Positions 39,159-48,832 of a stretch of DNA of 64,000 nucleotides are shown here, one piece after another (position 1 is the first letter of the stretch; every line of letters begins with the position of its first letter). The DNA lies in NCBI RefSeq assembly GCF_003691365.1, contig NZ_CP033087.1, positions 882,501-946,500 of the forward strand, in the 5' to 3' direction. The stretch is from Commensalibacter melissae. GTDB taxonomy: Bacteria > Pseudomonadota > Alphaproteobacteria > Acetobacterales > Acetobacteraceae. Position numbers and translations under genes: made by a program. A model generated the notes under the pieces. The model was given only the letters and a program-made list of their open reading frames with translations. It made no database searches and had not been told where the DNA came from.

Positions 39159-41222
39159 ATGGTAAAAGTTATCGTTGATGGTATTCCTGTGGATGTTCCC
39201 AATGGTTCTTCAGTATTACAGGCCTGTGAGGCAGCAGGAAAGGAAATCCCTCGTTTTTGTTATCATGAAAAACTTTCTGTGGCTGGAAACTGCAGAATGT
39301 GTATGGTTGAGATAACCGGTTCTCGTAAACCTCTGGTTTCATCATGCTCACAGCCAGTAATGAATGGAATGCAGGTTTTGACTGACACAGAAATGGTCAG
39401 GGCAGCGCGTCGCAGTACGATGGAACTGTTATTAATCAATCATCCCTTGGATTGTCCTATTTGCGACCAAGGTGGTGAATGTGATTTACAGGACCAGGCA
39501 GTAGGTTATGGACGTGAATGTTCGCGATTCAGGGATGAAAAAAGGGCAGTTACTGATAAGTATCTCGGACCGTTGGTTCGCACTGTCATGACACGTTGCA
39601 TTCAATGTACACGTTGTATTCGTTTTATGAATGAAATCGCTGGTACGGCAGAACTTGGCGGAATCAACCGGGGTACCAATCTAGAAATCACACCCTTTCT
39701 TGAAGAGGGTATCAATACAGAACTTTCCGGAAATCTTATTGATGTTTGCCCTGTTGGGGCTTTAACGGCCAAACCAACCGCGTTCCGTTACCGTTCGTGG
39801 GAACTGAAAAATACTGATTCAATAGATGTGATGGATTCTGTGGGAACGAATATAACTTTACAAGTGCGAGGAAGTGAGGTTTTGAGAATTCTCCCCCGTC
39901 AAAATGATGATGTTAATGAAAGTTGGCTTGCTGATAAGGGTCGTTTCTCTCTGGATGGTTTGAAACGGCGGCGTCTGGATCGACCATGGATAAGGAAAGA
40001 AGGCAAACTTGTCGAAACTTCATGGAATGAGGTAGTCCAGGTTGTTTCCCAAAAATTAAAATCTACGAAAAAAGAGCGTATAGGCGTCATTGCAGGGGAT
40101 TTATGTGATGCAGAAAGCATGTTCGCATTAAAAAATTTGATGAACGATCTTGGGGTCAGCAATTTAGATTGTCGTCAAGATGGGGCATATTACGATACCT
40201 CTTATCGTGGACATTATGTTTTCAATAGTACGATTGCAGGAATTGAGCAGGCTGATGCTTTATTGATGATAGGTGCTTTTCCACGTCAAGAGGCACCTGT
40301 ATTGAATGCCCGTATTCGTAAAAGATGGTTGTCTCTTACCGAACAATTTCCAATTGCATTTATAGGTGAACTTATTGATGATCCTACGTATAAAATTGAG
40401 AATTTAGGAGAGGATCCAACTTTAATTGATTCATTGTTACGAAATGAGCTTGCCTTTAACGAAATTCTGAATAATGCGAAACGCCCAATGATTATTATTG
40501 GACATGGGGCATTGGTTCGTGAAGATGCAAAATTAATATTTGAAAAAACCTTGGCTTTGGCTCATAAAATTGGCGCCGTAACCGAAAATTGGAATGGATT
40601 CAATGTCCTTCATCATGCAGCCGCTCGTGTTGCGGGTCTGGATATGGAATTTTATCCTAAATCGGATTCACAAGATGCACGCTCGATGGTTACGGGTGGC
40701 ACAGATCTTTTGTGGTTGCTTGATGCAGATGAAATTGATCTTTCAAAATTGGCTGCCGATTGCTTTGTGATTTATCAGGGACATCATGGAGATCGGTCTG
40801 CCAAACGTGCTGATATTATTTTACCTGGAGCCGCTTATACAGAAAAATCAGGTATTTATGTTAATACTGAAGGCAGAATTCAGCAGGGTAACAGGGCGAT
40901 TTTACCTCCTGGAAATGCCAAGGAAGATTGGAAAATTATTTCAGAAATTGCCCAATCAATGAATATTGATCTTCCTTATTCCAATTTATATGAGTTAAGA
41001 ACTTGCCTGGCACAGGCCTATCCTGTATTTAAGGAAAAGGGAGTAGTTAGAAACCAGATGTGTTCTTCCATAAATATTTCAGAAAAAAACATTGAAAAAC
41101 AATCTTTTAGGGCGATTATTTCAGATTATTTCTTAACGAATTCAATCAGTAGAGCCAGCCTCACAATGCATGAATGTTCAAAAACACGTGGTGCCAATTC
41201 ATCGGCAAAAGCTGCGGAGTGA
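39159..41222 (+). CDS. nuoG: NADH-quinone oxidoreductase subunit G
   Basis: 687 residues. It has an N-terminal ferredoxin-like [2Fe-2S] domain ([18 protein letters not shown], then SSCSQP). A His/Cys [4Fe-4S] segment ([20 protein letters not shown]) follows, then a second 4Fe-4S motif ([11 protein letters not shown]). The rest is a molybdopterin-oxidoreductase-like region (about 220-620) that has lost cofactor function in complex I. It passes electrons along the peripheral arm. Ten bases follow nuoF. Confidence 0.96.
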   Translation: MVKVIVDGIPVDVPNGSSVLQACEAAGKEIPRFCYHEKLSVAGNCRMCMVEITGSRKPLVSSCSQPVMNGMQVLTDTEMVRAARRSTMELLLINHPLDCPICDQGGECDLQDQAVGYGRECSRFRDEKRAVTDKYLGPLVRTVMTRCIQCTRCIRFMNEIAGTAELGGINRGTNLEITPFLEEGINTELSGNLIDVCPVGALTAKPTAFRYRSWELKNTDSIDVMDSVGTNITLQVRGSEVLRILPRQNDDVNESWLADKGRFSLDGLKRRRLDRPWIRKEGKLVETSWNEVVQVVSQKLKSTKKERIGVIAGDLCDAESMFALKNLMNDLGVSNLDCRQDGAYYDTSYRGHYVFNSTIAGIEQADALLMIGAFPRQEAPVLNARIRKRWLSLTEQFPIAFIGELIDDPTYKIENLGEDPTLIDSLLRNELAFNEILNNAKRPMIIIGHGALVREDAKLIFEKTLALAHKIGAVTENWNGFNVLHHAAARVAGLDMEFYPKSDSQDARSMVTGGTDLLWLLDADEIDLSKLAADCFVIYQGHHGDRSAKRADIILPGAAYTEKSGIYVNTEGRIQQGNRAILPPGNAKEDWKIISEIAQSMNIDLPYSNLYELRTCLAQAYPVFKEKGVVRNQMCSSINISEKNIEKQSFRAIISDYFLTNSISRASLTMHECSKTRGANSSAKAAE

Positions 41223-41226
41223 TATC

Positions 41227-42252
41227 ATGGAACATTTCTTTTTTCATACATTACTCGGATCAGTTATCCTGATTATATTAAAAACACTGGCACTATTGGT
41301 TCCAGTGCTTGTCGGTGTCGCTTATCTGACTTGGTTGGAACGTAAAGTTTTGGCTGCAATTATGCTTCGTAAAGGTCCGAATGTTGTTGGTCCTTTCGGT
41401 TTGCTGCAACCCTTTGCCGATGCGGTTAAAATGATTTTTAAGGAAACGATCATTCCTGCCAAGGCAAATCGGGTCTTGTTTTTTGTCGCGCCAATTCTAG
41501 TCTTTACATTGTCCCTATTCGCATGGGCGGTAATTCCCGTGAATGATGGTTGGGCTGTTGCAAATCTTAATATTGGTATACTTTACCTATTGGCGATTTC
41601 CTCCTTGGGTGTTTACGGAACTCTGTTGGCCGGCTGGGCCTCGAATTCGAAATACTCTTTATTGGGGGCCATGCGTGCCACGGCACAGATGATATCTTAT
41701 GAAGTCTCGATTGGACTTGTTATCGTTTCCGTACTGTTGCTTGTTGGTAGTGCAAATATGAACGATATTGTCCTGGCACAAAAACATGTCTGGTTTTTCC
41801 TGCCAATGTTTCCCATGTTCATTATTTTCTTTATTTCATGTTTAGCTGAAACCAATCGTCCACCTTTTGATTTTTCAGTTGGTGAAAGTGAACTGGTGGC
41901 AGGTTTTTTTGTGGAATATTCCTCAATGGCCTTCGGATTATTTTTTCTGGCTGAATATGGCAACATGATTTTGATGTCTGCAATTACCAGCATCATATTT
42001 TTAGGTGGATGGTTGCCACCCTTTGATTGTGTGCCGTTTACCTGGATACCTGCACCTTTCTGGATGATAATTAAAGTTTTATTTTGTCTATTTTGTTTTA
42101 TATGGGTAAGAAGCGCGTTTCCAAGATACCGTTATGATCAGTTAATGCGATTAGGCTGGAAAATATTCTTACCCTTTTCATTAATATGGGTTGTGCTTAC
42201 CGCTGCGTTTGTAATGGTAACCGGCGTAGGGATATATGGAGGAGCTGGTTAA
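41227..42252 (+). CDS. nuoH: NADH-quinone oxidoreductase subunit H
   Basis: 341 residues from ATG 41227. The frame extends back to 41170 inside nuoG, which is rejected. Membrane subunit ND1 that, with NuoB and NuoD, builds the quinone tunnel. Signatures are [63 protein letters not shown] (in parts), and C-terminal [15 protein letters not shown]. The nuoI start overlaps its stop. Confidence 0.97.
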   Translation: MEHFFFHTLLGSVILIILKTLALLVPVLVGVAYLTWLERKVLAAIMLRKGPNVVGPFGLLQPFADAVKMIFKETIIPAKANRVLFFVAPILVFTLSLFAWAVIPVNDGWAVANLNIGILYLLAISSLGVYGTLLAGWASNSKYSLLGAMRATAQMISYEVSIGLVIVSVLLLVGSANMNDIVLAQKHVWFFLPMFPMFIIFFISCLAETNRPPFDFSVGESELVAGFFVEYSSMAFGLFFLAEYGNMILMSAITSIIFLGGWLPPFDCVPFTWIPAPFWMIIKVLFCLFCFIWVRSAFPRYRYDQLMRLGWKIFLPFSLIWVVLTAAFVMVTGVGIYGGAG

Positions 42253-42740
42253 TGGGTTTTATTGATAGAACCGCACGGTCTTTTTTATTATCAGAATTGT
42301 TGACTGGACTTGGAATAACACTACGTTATTTCTTCAAACCGAAGGCAACAATCAATTATCCTTATGAAAAAAGTCCTCTTTCACCACGGTTTAGAGGGGA
42401 GCATGCCTTGCGTCGTTATGCCAATGGAGAAGAGCGTTGCATTGCGTGCAAATTGTGTGAGGCAACGTGTCCGGCTGAAGCAATTACCATTGAGGCTGAA
42501 GAGCGGAATGATGGTTCGAGAAGAACTACCCGGTATGATATAGATATGACAAAATGCATCTATTGTGGGTTATGTCAGGAAGCATGTCCTGTTGACGCGA
42601 TTGTTCAAGGACCCAATTACGAATTCGCCACTGAAACTCGGGAAGAGTTGATGTACGACAAAAGCAAATTATTGTCTAATGGGGATCAATGGGAAAGTGC
42701 CTTGGCATTGAGACTGGAGCAGGATGCTCCATATCGGTGA
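42252..42740 (+). CDS. nuoI: NADH-quinone oxidoreductase subunit I
   Basis: 162 residues from ATG 42252, overlapping the nuoH stop by one base. It carries clusters N6a and N6b in two ferredoxin motifs, [12 protein letters not shown] and [12 protein letters not shown]. The N-terminal amphipathic part ([21 protein letters not shown]) docks on the membrane arm. Spacing to nuoJ is unusual because a small ORF lies between. Confidence 0.97.
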   Translation: MGFIDRTARSFLLSELLTGLGITLRYFFKPKATINYPYEKSPLSPRFRGEHALRRYANGEERCIACKLCEATCPAEAITIEAEERNDGSRRTTRYDIDMTKCIYCGLCQEACPVDAIVQGPNYEFATETREELMYDKSKLLSNGDQWESALALRLEQDAPYR

Positions 42741-42757
42741 GGCAGGAAACATTTAAA

Positions 42758-42817
42758 ATGAATAAATTAATTTATATATCGGGTCTTATAAAGATCTTTG
42801 ATCAGGAATTAGGATAA
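42758..42817 (+). CDS. Possible 19-codon mini-ORF between nuoI and nuoJ
   Basis: ATG 42758 opens a 19-residue frame (MNKLIYISGL, then IKIFDQELG) ending at TAA 42815-42817, whose last base is the A of the nuoJ ATG. A purine-rich GAGGCAGGA precedes it at the nuoI stop. It may be a leader peptide coupling translation to nuoJ, or a chance frame. The peptide resembles nothing I know. Confidence 0.35.
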   Translation: MNKLIYISGLIKIFDQELG

Positions 42818-43551
42818 TGACACCGATTATTCTTTTTTATATTTTCGCAATAATTTTGCTACTATCAGCATCGATGGTTGTTTTTGTTCGAAATTCAGTT
42901 CATGCAGCCCTATTTCTAATTCTTGCATTCTGTAATGCCGCTGGATTGTTTATGCTGGCCGGTGCCGAATTTTTGGCTATACTTTTGATAGCCATATATG
43001 CTGGTGCAGTCATGGTTCTGTTTATGTTTATTGTAATGACAATGCAAATAGAGCTGGTCCAGTTAAAGGAAGGAATGCAGCGTTACATGCCTGTGGGTTG
43101 TATCATTGCTTTTATTCTTGTCGTTGAATTTATTATGATTGCCATCCATTGGCATGTTGATCCTGAATTGATAGGCAAGGGTCAAAATTCTGCGTTGCAT
43201 GATATTTCGAATACCAAAGCATTGGGGGATATTTTATATACGCATTATGTTTTGTTATTCCAGATTTGTGGATTAATCCTGCTTGTTGCAATGATCGGTG
43301 CAATTGTCTTGACCCTGCATAAAAATCCTAAAAACCGTAGACAGAACATTATGCGCCAACATATGCGCGAACCTAGCCAAACTCTGGAAATTCGTGATGT
43401 GCCCTTGAATAAAAGCATTCAGGATATTGGCGGTTTCCTTCGTCCCAAAGAGACTTATTATGGTGTTGTACAAGAGGATTCCTTCGGTCCAAAACCTGGT
43501 GATAAAACCGATATTACTGAAAAAAGACAGCAAAGGGAGCAAATGAAATGA
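42817..43551 (+). CDS. nuoJ: NADH-quinone oxidoreductase subunit J
   Basis: 244 residues, five membrane helices in the first ~170. The family segment [26 protein letters not shown] (in parts) includes the pi-bulge helix. The hydrophilic C-terminal tail of ~70 residues is longer than in E. coli NuoJ and is rich in charged residues. The stop overlaps the nuoK ATG. Confidence 0.95.
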   Translation: MTPIILFYIFAIILLLSASMVVFVRNSVHAALFLILAFCNAAGLFMLAGAEFLAILLIAIYAGAVMVLFMFIVMTMQIELVQLKEGMQRYMPVGCIIAFILVVEFIMIAIHWHVDPELIGKGQNSALHDISNTKALGDILYTHYVLLFQICGLILLVAMIGAIVLTLHKNPKNRRQNIMRQHMREPSQTLEIRDVPLNKSIQDIGGFLRPKETYYGVVQEDSFGPKPGDKTDITEKRQQREQMK

Positions 43552-43868
43552 ATATTTTAAATTCTGTGGGGCTTGCTCCCTATATGATTGTCAGTGGTAT
43601 TTTATTTTCAATTGGTCTGTTTGGTGTTTTTGCCAATCGGAAGAATTTAATTGTTATATTGATGTCTATTGAATTGATGCTTTTATCTGCAAATCTTAAT
43701 TTAATTGCATTCTCTTCTTTATATAGCAATTTAACAGGGCAGATTATGGTTATGTTTAGCCTTACAGTCGCCGCTGCAGAATCTGCCATCGGACTTGCCA
43801 TTATTATGGTATTTTATCGTAATCGTCGGTCGGTGGAAGTGCAAGATACGATGATGATGAAGGGGTAA
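43548..43868 (+). CDS. nuoK: NADH-quinone oxidoreductase subunit K
   Basis: 106 residues, three membrane helices. It contains the conserved Glu-bearing helix [22 protein letters not shown] and [15 protein letters not shown], key for proton movement next to NuoN. Ribosome-binding site AAGGGAG at 43533-43539. Confidence 0.96.
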   Translation: MNILNSVGLAPYMIVSGILFSIGLFGVFANRKNLIVILMSIELMLLSANLNLIAFSSLYSNLTGQIMVMFSLTVAAAESAIGLAIIMVFYRNRRSVEVQDTMMMKG

Positions 43869-43872
43869 AGAA

Positions 43873-45810
43873 ATGACATCATCATTATTTATTACAGCTG
43901 TTATCTCACCCTTGGCTGGTTTTTTATGCGCAGGGTTAATGGGGCGGATAATCGGTGATTCATTTGCGAAGTTTATTTCTATTCTTGGAATGTCCATATC
44001 GGTTACATGTGCATGGCTTGTAACTTGGCAATTTTTTGCCAATCATATGGATAGTCAAGTTGTTCATTTTATGGAGTGGATCAATGCCGGTAATTTTCAT
44101 ATTAACTGGTATTTGAAACTGGACAGTTTGTCTGTCGCCATGTTGACGATGGTATCAAGCATATCCTTGTTAATCCATATCTATAGTATGGGATATATGT
44201 CGCATGACACGATGCCAACTTATCGCTTTTTTGCATATTTATCTTTATTTACATTCAGTATGATTGCCTTGATTACTTCTAATAATCTGGTTCAATTGTT
44301 TTTTGGCTGGGAAGGGGTAGGTTTATGCAGTTATTTACTTATTGGATACTGGTATATGCGTCCAGCAGCTATATCAGCCGCAATCAAGGCTTTTGTTGTA
44401 AATCGTATTGCGGATCTATTTTTTCTCGTAGGCATTAGTTTGCTTTTTATCACGACCGGTTCGGTTTTTTATAATGAAATATTTCAAAAATTACCTGATT
44501 TAGTTCAACTGCATTATCATTTATTGGGTTTTGATTTCCAGATATATGAATTTATTGCATTCCTGCTATTTGTCGGGGCCATGGGAAAGTCTGCCCAATT
44601 GTTTTTTCATGTATGGTTACCGGATGCAATGGAAGGACCAACGCCAGTTTCCGCACTTATTCATGCCGCAACTATGGTGACAGCAGGTGTATTCTTGATG
44701 GCAAGAATGTCACCCCTGGTTGAATTGGCTCCACATGTTAAGATATTCATTATTGTTATAGGATCATTAACAGCATTATTTGCCGGTTCTGTTGCTTTGG
44801 TACAATCAGATATTAAGAAATCCATTGCTTATTCAACTTGTTCTCAGCTTGGATATATGTTTGTCGCAGTTGGTGTGGGAACCTATCAAATTGCAGTATT
44901 CCATTTAACGACACACGCTTTTTTCAAGGCATTGTTGTTTCTTGGTGCGGGATCAGTGATTATCGCGCTTCATGATGAACAGGATATGTTCAAGATGGGT
45001 GGATTGTATAAAAAATTACCTTTGACTTGCATATTGATGTGGATAGGCTGTTTAGCATTGGGTGGAATATATCCATTTGCAGGTTACTGGTCAAAAGATG
45101 CCATTCTGGAAGCTGTTTGGGCAACCCAATCTTCTTTGGGATATGCGGCTTGGGTTGTATTGTTATTAACTGCGTTTCTTACAAGCCTATATAGCTGGCG
45201 GATGTTGTTTCTTGTGTTCCATGGAAAACCAAAACATAAGGAAAATTATGATCATGCAAAAGAATCTCCTTTCTCTATGACTTTACCCATGATCATACTT
45301 GGTGTTTCATCAATTATTGGAGGCATTATCCTATATCCTTATTATATAGGTTCTCAACAAGTTATATTTTGGGGAGGTTCAATTGTTAATGTTTCAGCTA
45401 ATTTGCATATGATTATTGAGCAACATACACCTGCAATTATTGCATTAATGCCACTTATACTTGGTATACTGGGTATTTTAATCGCTTATTTATGTTATAT
45501 AGTTAATCCGAATATCCCTATATCATTAGCTCAGTCAATGAAGGGGTTTTACCGTTTTCTATTAAATGCATGGTATTTCGATAAACTTTACGATGTAATA
45601 ATTATCCGTCCTTATGCGGTTTTGTCTAAGGCATTATGGAAAATTGGTGAAAAAGATATTATCCAGGAATTTCCTGTCATACTGGCGCAATTTACAAATC
45701 GTTCTGCCAAAGGGATATCCTGGATTCAAAATGGTTCTTTTGCTTTATATGCTTTTACCATGGCAATTGGGTTGGTGGTTATCGTCGCCACTTTCCTGAT
45801 CTATCAATGA
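43873..45810 (+). CDS. nuoL: NADH-quinone oxidoreductase subunit L
   Basis: 645 residues, full-length antiporter-like subunit. It has the central Lys and Glu helices and the family blocks LFFGWEGVGLCSYLLIGYW, FLLFVGAMGKSAQLFFHVWLPDAMEGPTPVSALIHAATMVTAG (in parts) and SDIKKSIAYSTCSQLGYMFVAVG. The C-terminus has the long lateral helix region and last membrane helix. It was checked for fusion with NuoM. The protein ends like a normal NuoL with no added antiporter domain. nuoN begins 26 bases after its stop. Confidence 0.97.
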   Translation: MTSSLFITAVISPLAGFLCAGLMGRIIGDSFAKFISILGMSISVTCAWLVTWQFFANHMDSQVVHFMEWINAGNFHINWYLKLDSLSVAMLTMVSSISLLIHIYSMGYMSHDTMPTYRFFAYLSLFTFSMIALITSNNLVQLFFGWEGVGLCSYLLIGYWYMRPAAISAAIKAFVVNRIADLFFLVGISLLFITTGSVFYNEIFQKLPDLVQLHYHLLGFDFQIYEFIAFLLFVGAMGKSAQLFFHVWLPDAMEGPTPVSALIHAATMVTAGVFLMARMSPLVELAPHVKIFIIVIGSLTALFAGSVALVQSDIKKSIAYSTCSQLGYMFVAVGVGTYQIAVFHLTTHAFFKALLFLGAGSVIIALHDEQDMFKMGGLYKKLPLTCILMWIGCLALGGIYPFAGYWSKDAILEAVWATQSSLGYAAWVVLLLTAFLTSLYSWRMLFLVFHGKPKHKENYDHAKESPFSMTLPMIILGVSSIIGGIILYPYYIGSQQVIFWGGSIVNVSANLHMIIEQHTPAIIALMPLILGILGILIAYLCYIVNPNIPISLAQSMKGFYRFLLNAWYFDKLYDVIIIRPYAVLSKALWKIGEKDIIQEFPVILAQFTNRSAKGISWIQNGSFALYAFTMAIGLVVIVATFLIYQ

Positions 45811-45836
45811 TATTAAGTTAAGTCAGGATAAATCCG

Positions 45837-47261
45837 ATGAATTGGACGCTTGCTATTCCAGAAATTGTATTAACAATTGGTGGTCTTATTATATTGTTAT
45901 TCGGGGCGCTGCAAAAAAAGGAAAATTCCTTTTTTCCCTCTGCCATTTTTTCTACGGCAATATTTATTGCCGCGGGATTTTTAACGTTAACCAATGCAAA
46001 TGGGTTGGCATATTACGGGTTATTTGTAAATGATGAATTTTCCCGTTACATGAAATTGCTGGTTCTTATTGCAGGTTTATTAACAATTATTTTGTCCTTG
46101 GATTTTAATAAAAAAAATAAAACAACATATTTTGAATTTATAGCGTTGATAATTTTTTCCACGGTCGGTGCAATGGTTATGGTCTCATCCAATAATCTTA
46201 TGAGCCTGTATCTTGGACTGGAGTTATCTTCGTTATCTTTATATATTTTATGTGCAATTGATCGTAACAATCCGTTATCAGCTGAATCTGGGATTAAATA
46301 TTTCATTTTGGGATCAGTCGCGTCTGCAATTTTACTTTATGGTATTTCTATGCTTTATGGCGCAGCTGGAAGTATGGAATATAACAATGTTCATAAAGCC
46401 ATTGCAGCGGCAAATTATAATAATATAGGTTTTGTCGTGGGACTGGTTTTTGTTTTAATTGGAATATGCTTTAAAATTTCTGCAGTACCTTTTCATATGT
46501 GGACACCGGATGTTTATCAAGGTGCTCCCACGCCTGTTACAACCTTTCTTTCGACGTCGCCAAAATTTGCAGCTTTTGCATTATTTTTACGGTTAATGTC
46601 GGAACCTTTTGGAACCTTATCCTATCAATGGCAGTTTTTGATTGAAGTTATATCATTGTTATCCATAATTATTGGAAGTATTGGTGCTATATCACAATTA
46701 AATATTAAAAGAATGATGGCATATTCTTCAGTTGCACATATGGGATATGCAATGGTTGGATTAGCTGCAGGAAATTCAAATGGTGTTTTGGGAACGATCA
46801 TTTACTTGACAACTTATCTTTTCATGAATGTCGGAACTTTTGCCGTGATTACATCTATGACGCGAAAAGGTAAGGTTGTAGAAAACATAAATGATTTGGC
46901 TGGACTTGGTAAAAGTGATCCGGGCATAGCGGTTGCTATGGCAATTTTCATGTTTAGTATGGCAGGTGTTCCGCCACTTGCAGGATTCTTTGGTAAATTT
47001 ATGGTTTTTTGGGCAGCTATTCAGGTGCATTTATACGTACTTGCAACAGTTGGAATTGTTGCCAGCGTTTTAAGCGCTTTTTTCTATCTTAGGATTGTCA
47101 AGATCATCTTCATGGATAAATCTCATGGACAACTTGATCATCGTTCATTATCAATTTCTTTTATGTCCTTTGGTATGAGCGCGTTAACGGTAATTTTTAT
47201 CATATTTATGGGCCCAATGATGCATGTTGGACGCATTGCGGCTAAATCTTTGTTTAATTAA
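45837..47261 (+). CDS. nuoN: NADH-quinone oxidoreductase subunit N
   Basis: 474 residues, the ND2-type antiporter-like subunit. It is identified as NuoN rather than NuoM by LGLELSSLSLYILCA, KISAVPFHMWTPDVYQGAPTPVT followed by FLSTSPKFAAF, and KRMMAYSSVAHMGYAM. CAGGATA at 45823-45829 is the ribosome-binding site. In a standard operon nuoM would lie between nuoL and this gene, and it is absent. Confidence 0.97.
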   Translation: MNWTLAIPEIVLTIGGLIILLFGALQKKENSFFPSAIFSTAIFIAAGFLTLTNANGLAYYGLFVNDEFSRYMKLLVLIAGLLTIILSLDFNKKNKTTYFEFIALIIFSTVGAMVMVSSNNLMSLYLGLELSSLSLYILCAIDRNNPLSAESGIKYFILGSVASAILLYGISMLYGAAGSMEYNNVHKAIAAANYNNIGFVVGLVFVLIGICFKISAVPFHMWTPDVYQGAPTPVTTFLSTSPKFAAFALFLRLMSEPFGTLSYQWQFLIEVISLLSIIIGSIGAISQLNIKRMMAYSSVAHMGYAMVGLAAGNSNGVLGTIIYLTTYLFMNVGTFAVITSMTRKGKVVENINDLAGLGKSDPGIAVAMAIFMFSMAGVPPLAGFFGKFMVFWAAIQVHLYVLATVGIVASVLSAFFYLRIVKIIFMDKSHGQLDHRSLSISFMSFGMSALTVIFIIFMGPMMHVGRIAAKSLFN

Positions 47262-47279
47262 TCATTTAAGTGTCTAAAC

Positions 47280-48035
47280 GTGGAAAAAAGAAGGTTCTGG
47301 AAATTTGAACATTATTCCACGTTATCGTCTACCAATGATCACTGCATTGAGAGGGCCAGATCAGGACATAAAACAAATCTGGCTGTTTTGGCTGACTCTC
47401 AGTCATCACCACGGGGAAGCCGTGGGCGCAAATGGATCGAACCTCAGGGTAATTTAGCCTTTTCTTTATTATATTGGCCAAGATCATCAAATATAAAATT
47501 GAATTGGATTCCGTTTGTTGCAGCATTATCTCTTTATGATGCTGTAAGATTTTACAGCAAAGTCGATCATGAATTATTTATTAAATGGCCTAATGATCTA
47601 TTGTATAAAAACAGGAAAATTGGTGGAATTCTAATTGAAAGCAATATTTCCAAGACCAGTCAATTAGAATGGTTGGTTATAGGTTTTGGTGTCAATATCA
47701 ATAGTTATCCTGATTTGAATAGAAAATTGGGTTGTTTAAAAGATTTTGTAACTAAACCACCCTTAGCAAAAGAGTTATCAAAGAAAATTATATATTATTT
47801 TGATTACTGGATAAATTTTTTAACAAATGACCAAGAAAAAATTATACGTGAGGCATGGATAAAGAAATCAATACCTTTAAATTCAAAATTAACTGTAAAT
47901 TTACAGCAAAATAGTTGGGAAGGAATTTATTGTGGTATTGATGAACATGGGTTACTATTATTACAAACTGTAAAGGAAATGCGAAGTTTCTCTACGGGTG
48001 AAGTTTTTTGGTTAGATAATTCTCAGGATTGTTAA
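47280..48035 (+). CDS. birA: Biotin--[acetyl-CoA-carboxylase] ligase, monofunctional
   Basis: 251 residues from GTG 47280. It has the biotin-protein ligase catalytic domain: STNDHCIERA, the biotinyl-AMP loop region SPRGSRGRKWIEPQGNLAFSLL in parts, and IKWPNDLLYKNRKIGGILIE. A small SH3-like C-terminal domain follows. There is no N-terminal helix-turn-helix, so it is an enzyme and not a repressor. It modifies AccB-type biotin carriers. It follows nuoN by 18 bases, a linkage common in alphaproteobacteria. Confidence 0.92.
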   Translation: MEKRRFWKFEHYSTLSSTNDHCIERARSGHKTNLAVLADSQSSPRGSRGRKWIEPQGNLAFSLLYWPRSSNIKLNWIPFVAALSLYDAVRFYSKVDHELFIKWPNDLLYKNRKIGGILIESNISKTSQLEWLVIGFGVNINSYPDLNRKLGCLKDFVTKPPLAKELSKKIIYYFDYWINFLTNDQEKIIREAWIKKSIPLNSKLTVNLQQNSWEGIYCGIDEHGLLLLQTVKEMRSFSTGEVFWLDNSQDC

Positions 48036-48038
48036 AGC

Positions 48039-48809
48039 GTGTTAATGGTCATTGATGCGGGCAATACCAATGTTGTATTTGCTATACATAATGGTGAAAA
48101 ATGGGTGGGTTCATGGCGAATGAGTACAATTCCCAACCATACATCAGATGAATACGCCGCGACATTACTTATTTTACTGCAAGCCTGTGGGATAAAAACT
48201 GATCAGATTGACAACATTATCATTGGTACTGTTGTTCCCCCGATTTTATATCAATTGAGATTATTGTGTCGACAATGGTTTGGCGTCGAACCTCTTATCG
48301 CTTCATCTGATCTGGATTGGGGATTCAAAATTTTAATTGATAACCCTCATGAAGTGGGTGTTGATCGTTTGCTAAATGGCCTAGCAGCTCATACTCTATT
48401 TGGGGGTCCTTTAATTGTTGTGGATCTAGGGACAGCCACAACATTTGATGTTATTGATGAAAAAGGAAATTATTGCGGAGGAATTATTTCACCCGGTCTT
48501 ACTTTATCTTTGGAATCTCTACATAAAGCCGCAGCTCGATTACCAAAGATCGGTATAATGAAACCCATTTCCGTGATAGGTAAAGAAACAGTTAACGCAA
48601 TGCGATCAGGTATATATTGGGGATATATAGGTCTTATTGAGGGTATCATAAAAAGGATTGGAGCCGAAGCTAATTGTTCCTATCGCGTTATAGGAACAGG
48701 CGGATTGGCATCCTTATTGGCAGAAGGTACCGATATTTTTGAAAAAATTAGTCTGGAATTAACGTTAGAAGGATTAAGATTGCTTGCAAATCGTAATAAA
48801 ACATCATAG
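48039..48809 (+). CDS. coaX: Type III pantothenate kinase
   Basis: 256 residues, first enzyme of CoA synthesis from pantothenate. It belongs to the ASKHA fold: phosphate-1 motif [10 protein letters not shown], phosphate-2 [14 protein letters not shown], pantothenate-site [11 protein letters not shown], and [23 protein letters not shown] in parts. The start is GTG 48039 or ATG 48045. It is three bases after birA and was probably expressed from the nuo operon tail. panB, in the same pathway, lies 9 kb downstream. Confidence 0.95.
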   Translation: MLMVIDAGNTNVVFAIHNGEKWVGSWRMSTIPNHTSDEYAATLLILLQACGIKTDQIDNIIIGTVVPPILYQLRLLCRQWFGVEPLIASSDLDWGFKILIDNPHEVGVDRLLNGLAAHTLFGGPLIVVDLGTATTFDVIDEKGNYCGGIISPGLTLSLESLHKAAARLPKIGIMKPISVIGKETVNAMRSGIYWGYIGLIEGIIKRIGAEANCSYRVIGTGGLASLLAEGTDIFEKISLELTLEGLRLLANRNKTS

Positions 48810-48832
48810 TAAAAATAATAAAAAGGATAAAC

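Noticed and set aside
41170-41226. Upstream start of nuoH inside nuoG
   Set aside because: The first 19 residues are unlike NuoH, and the ATG at 41227 gives the family N-terminus.
45811-45836. A frameshifted or truncated nuoM hidden between nuoL and nuoN
   Set aside because: Only 26 bases are available and they hold just a ribosome-binding site. Neither neighbour carries extra antiporter sequence.
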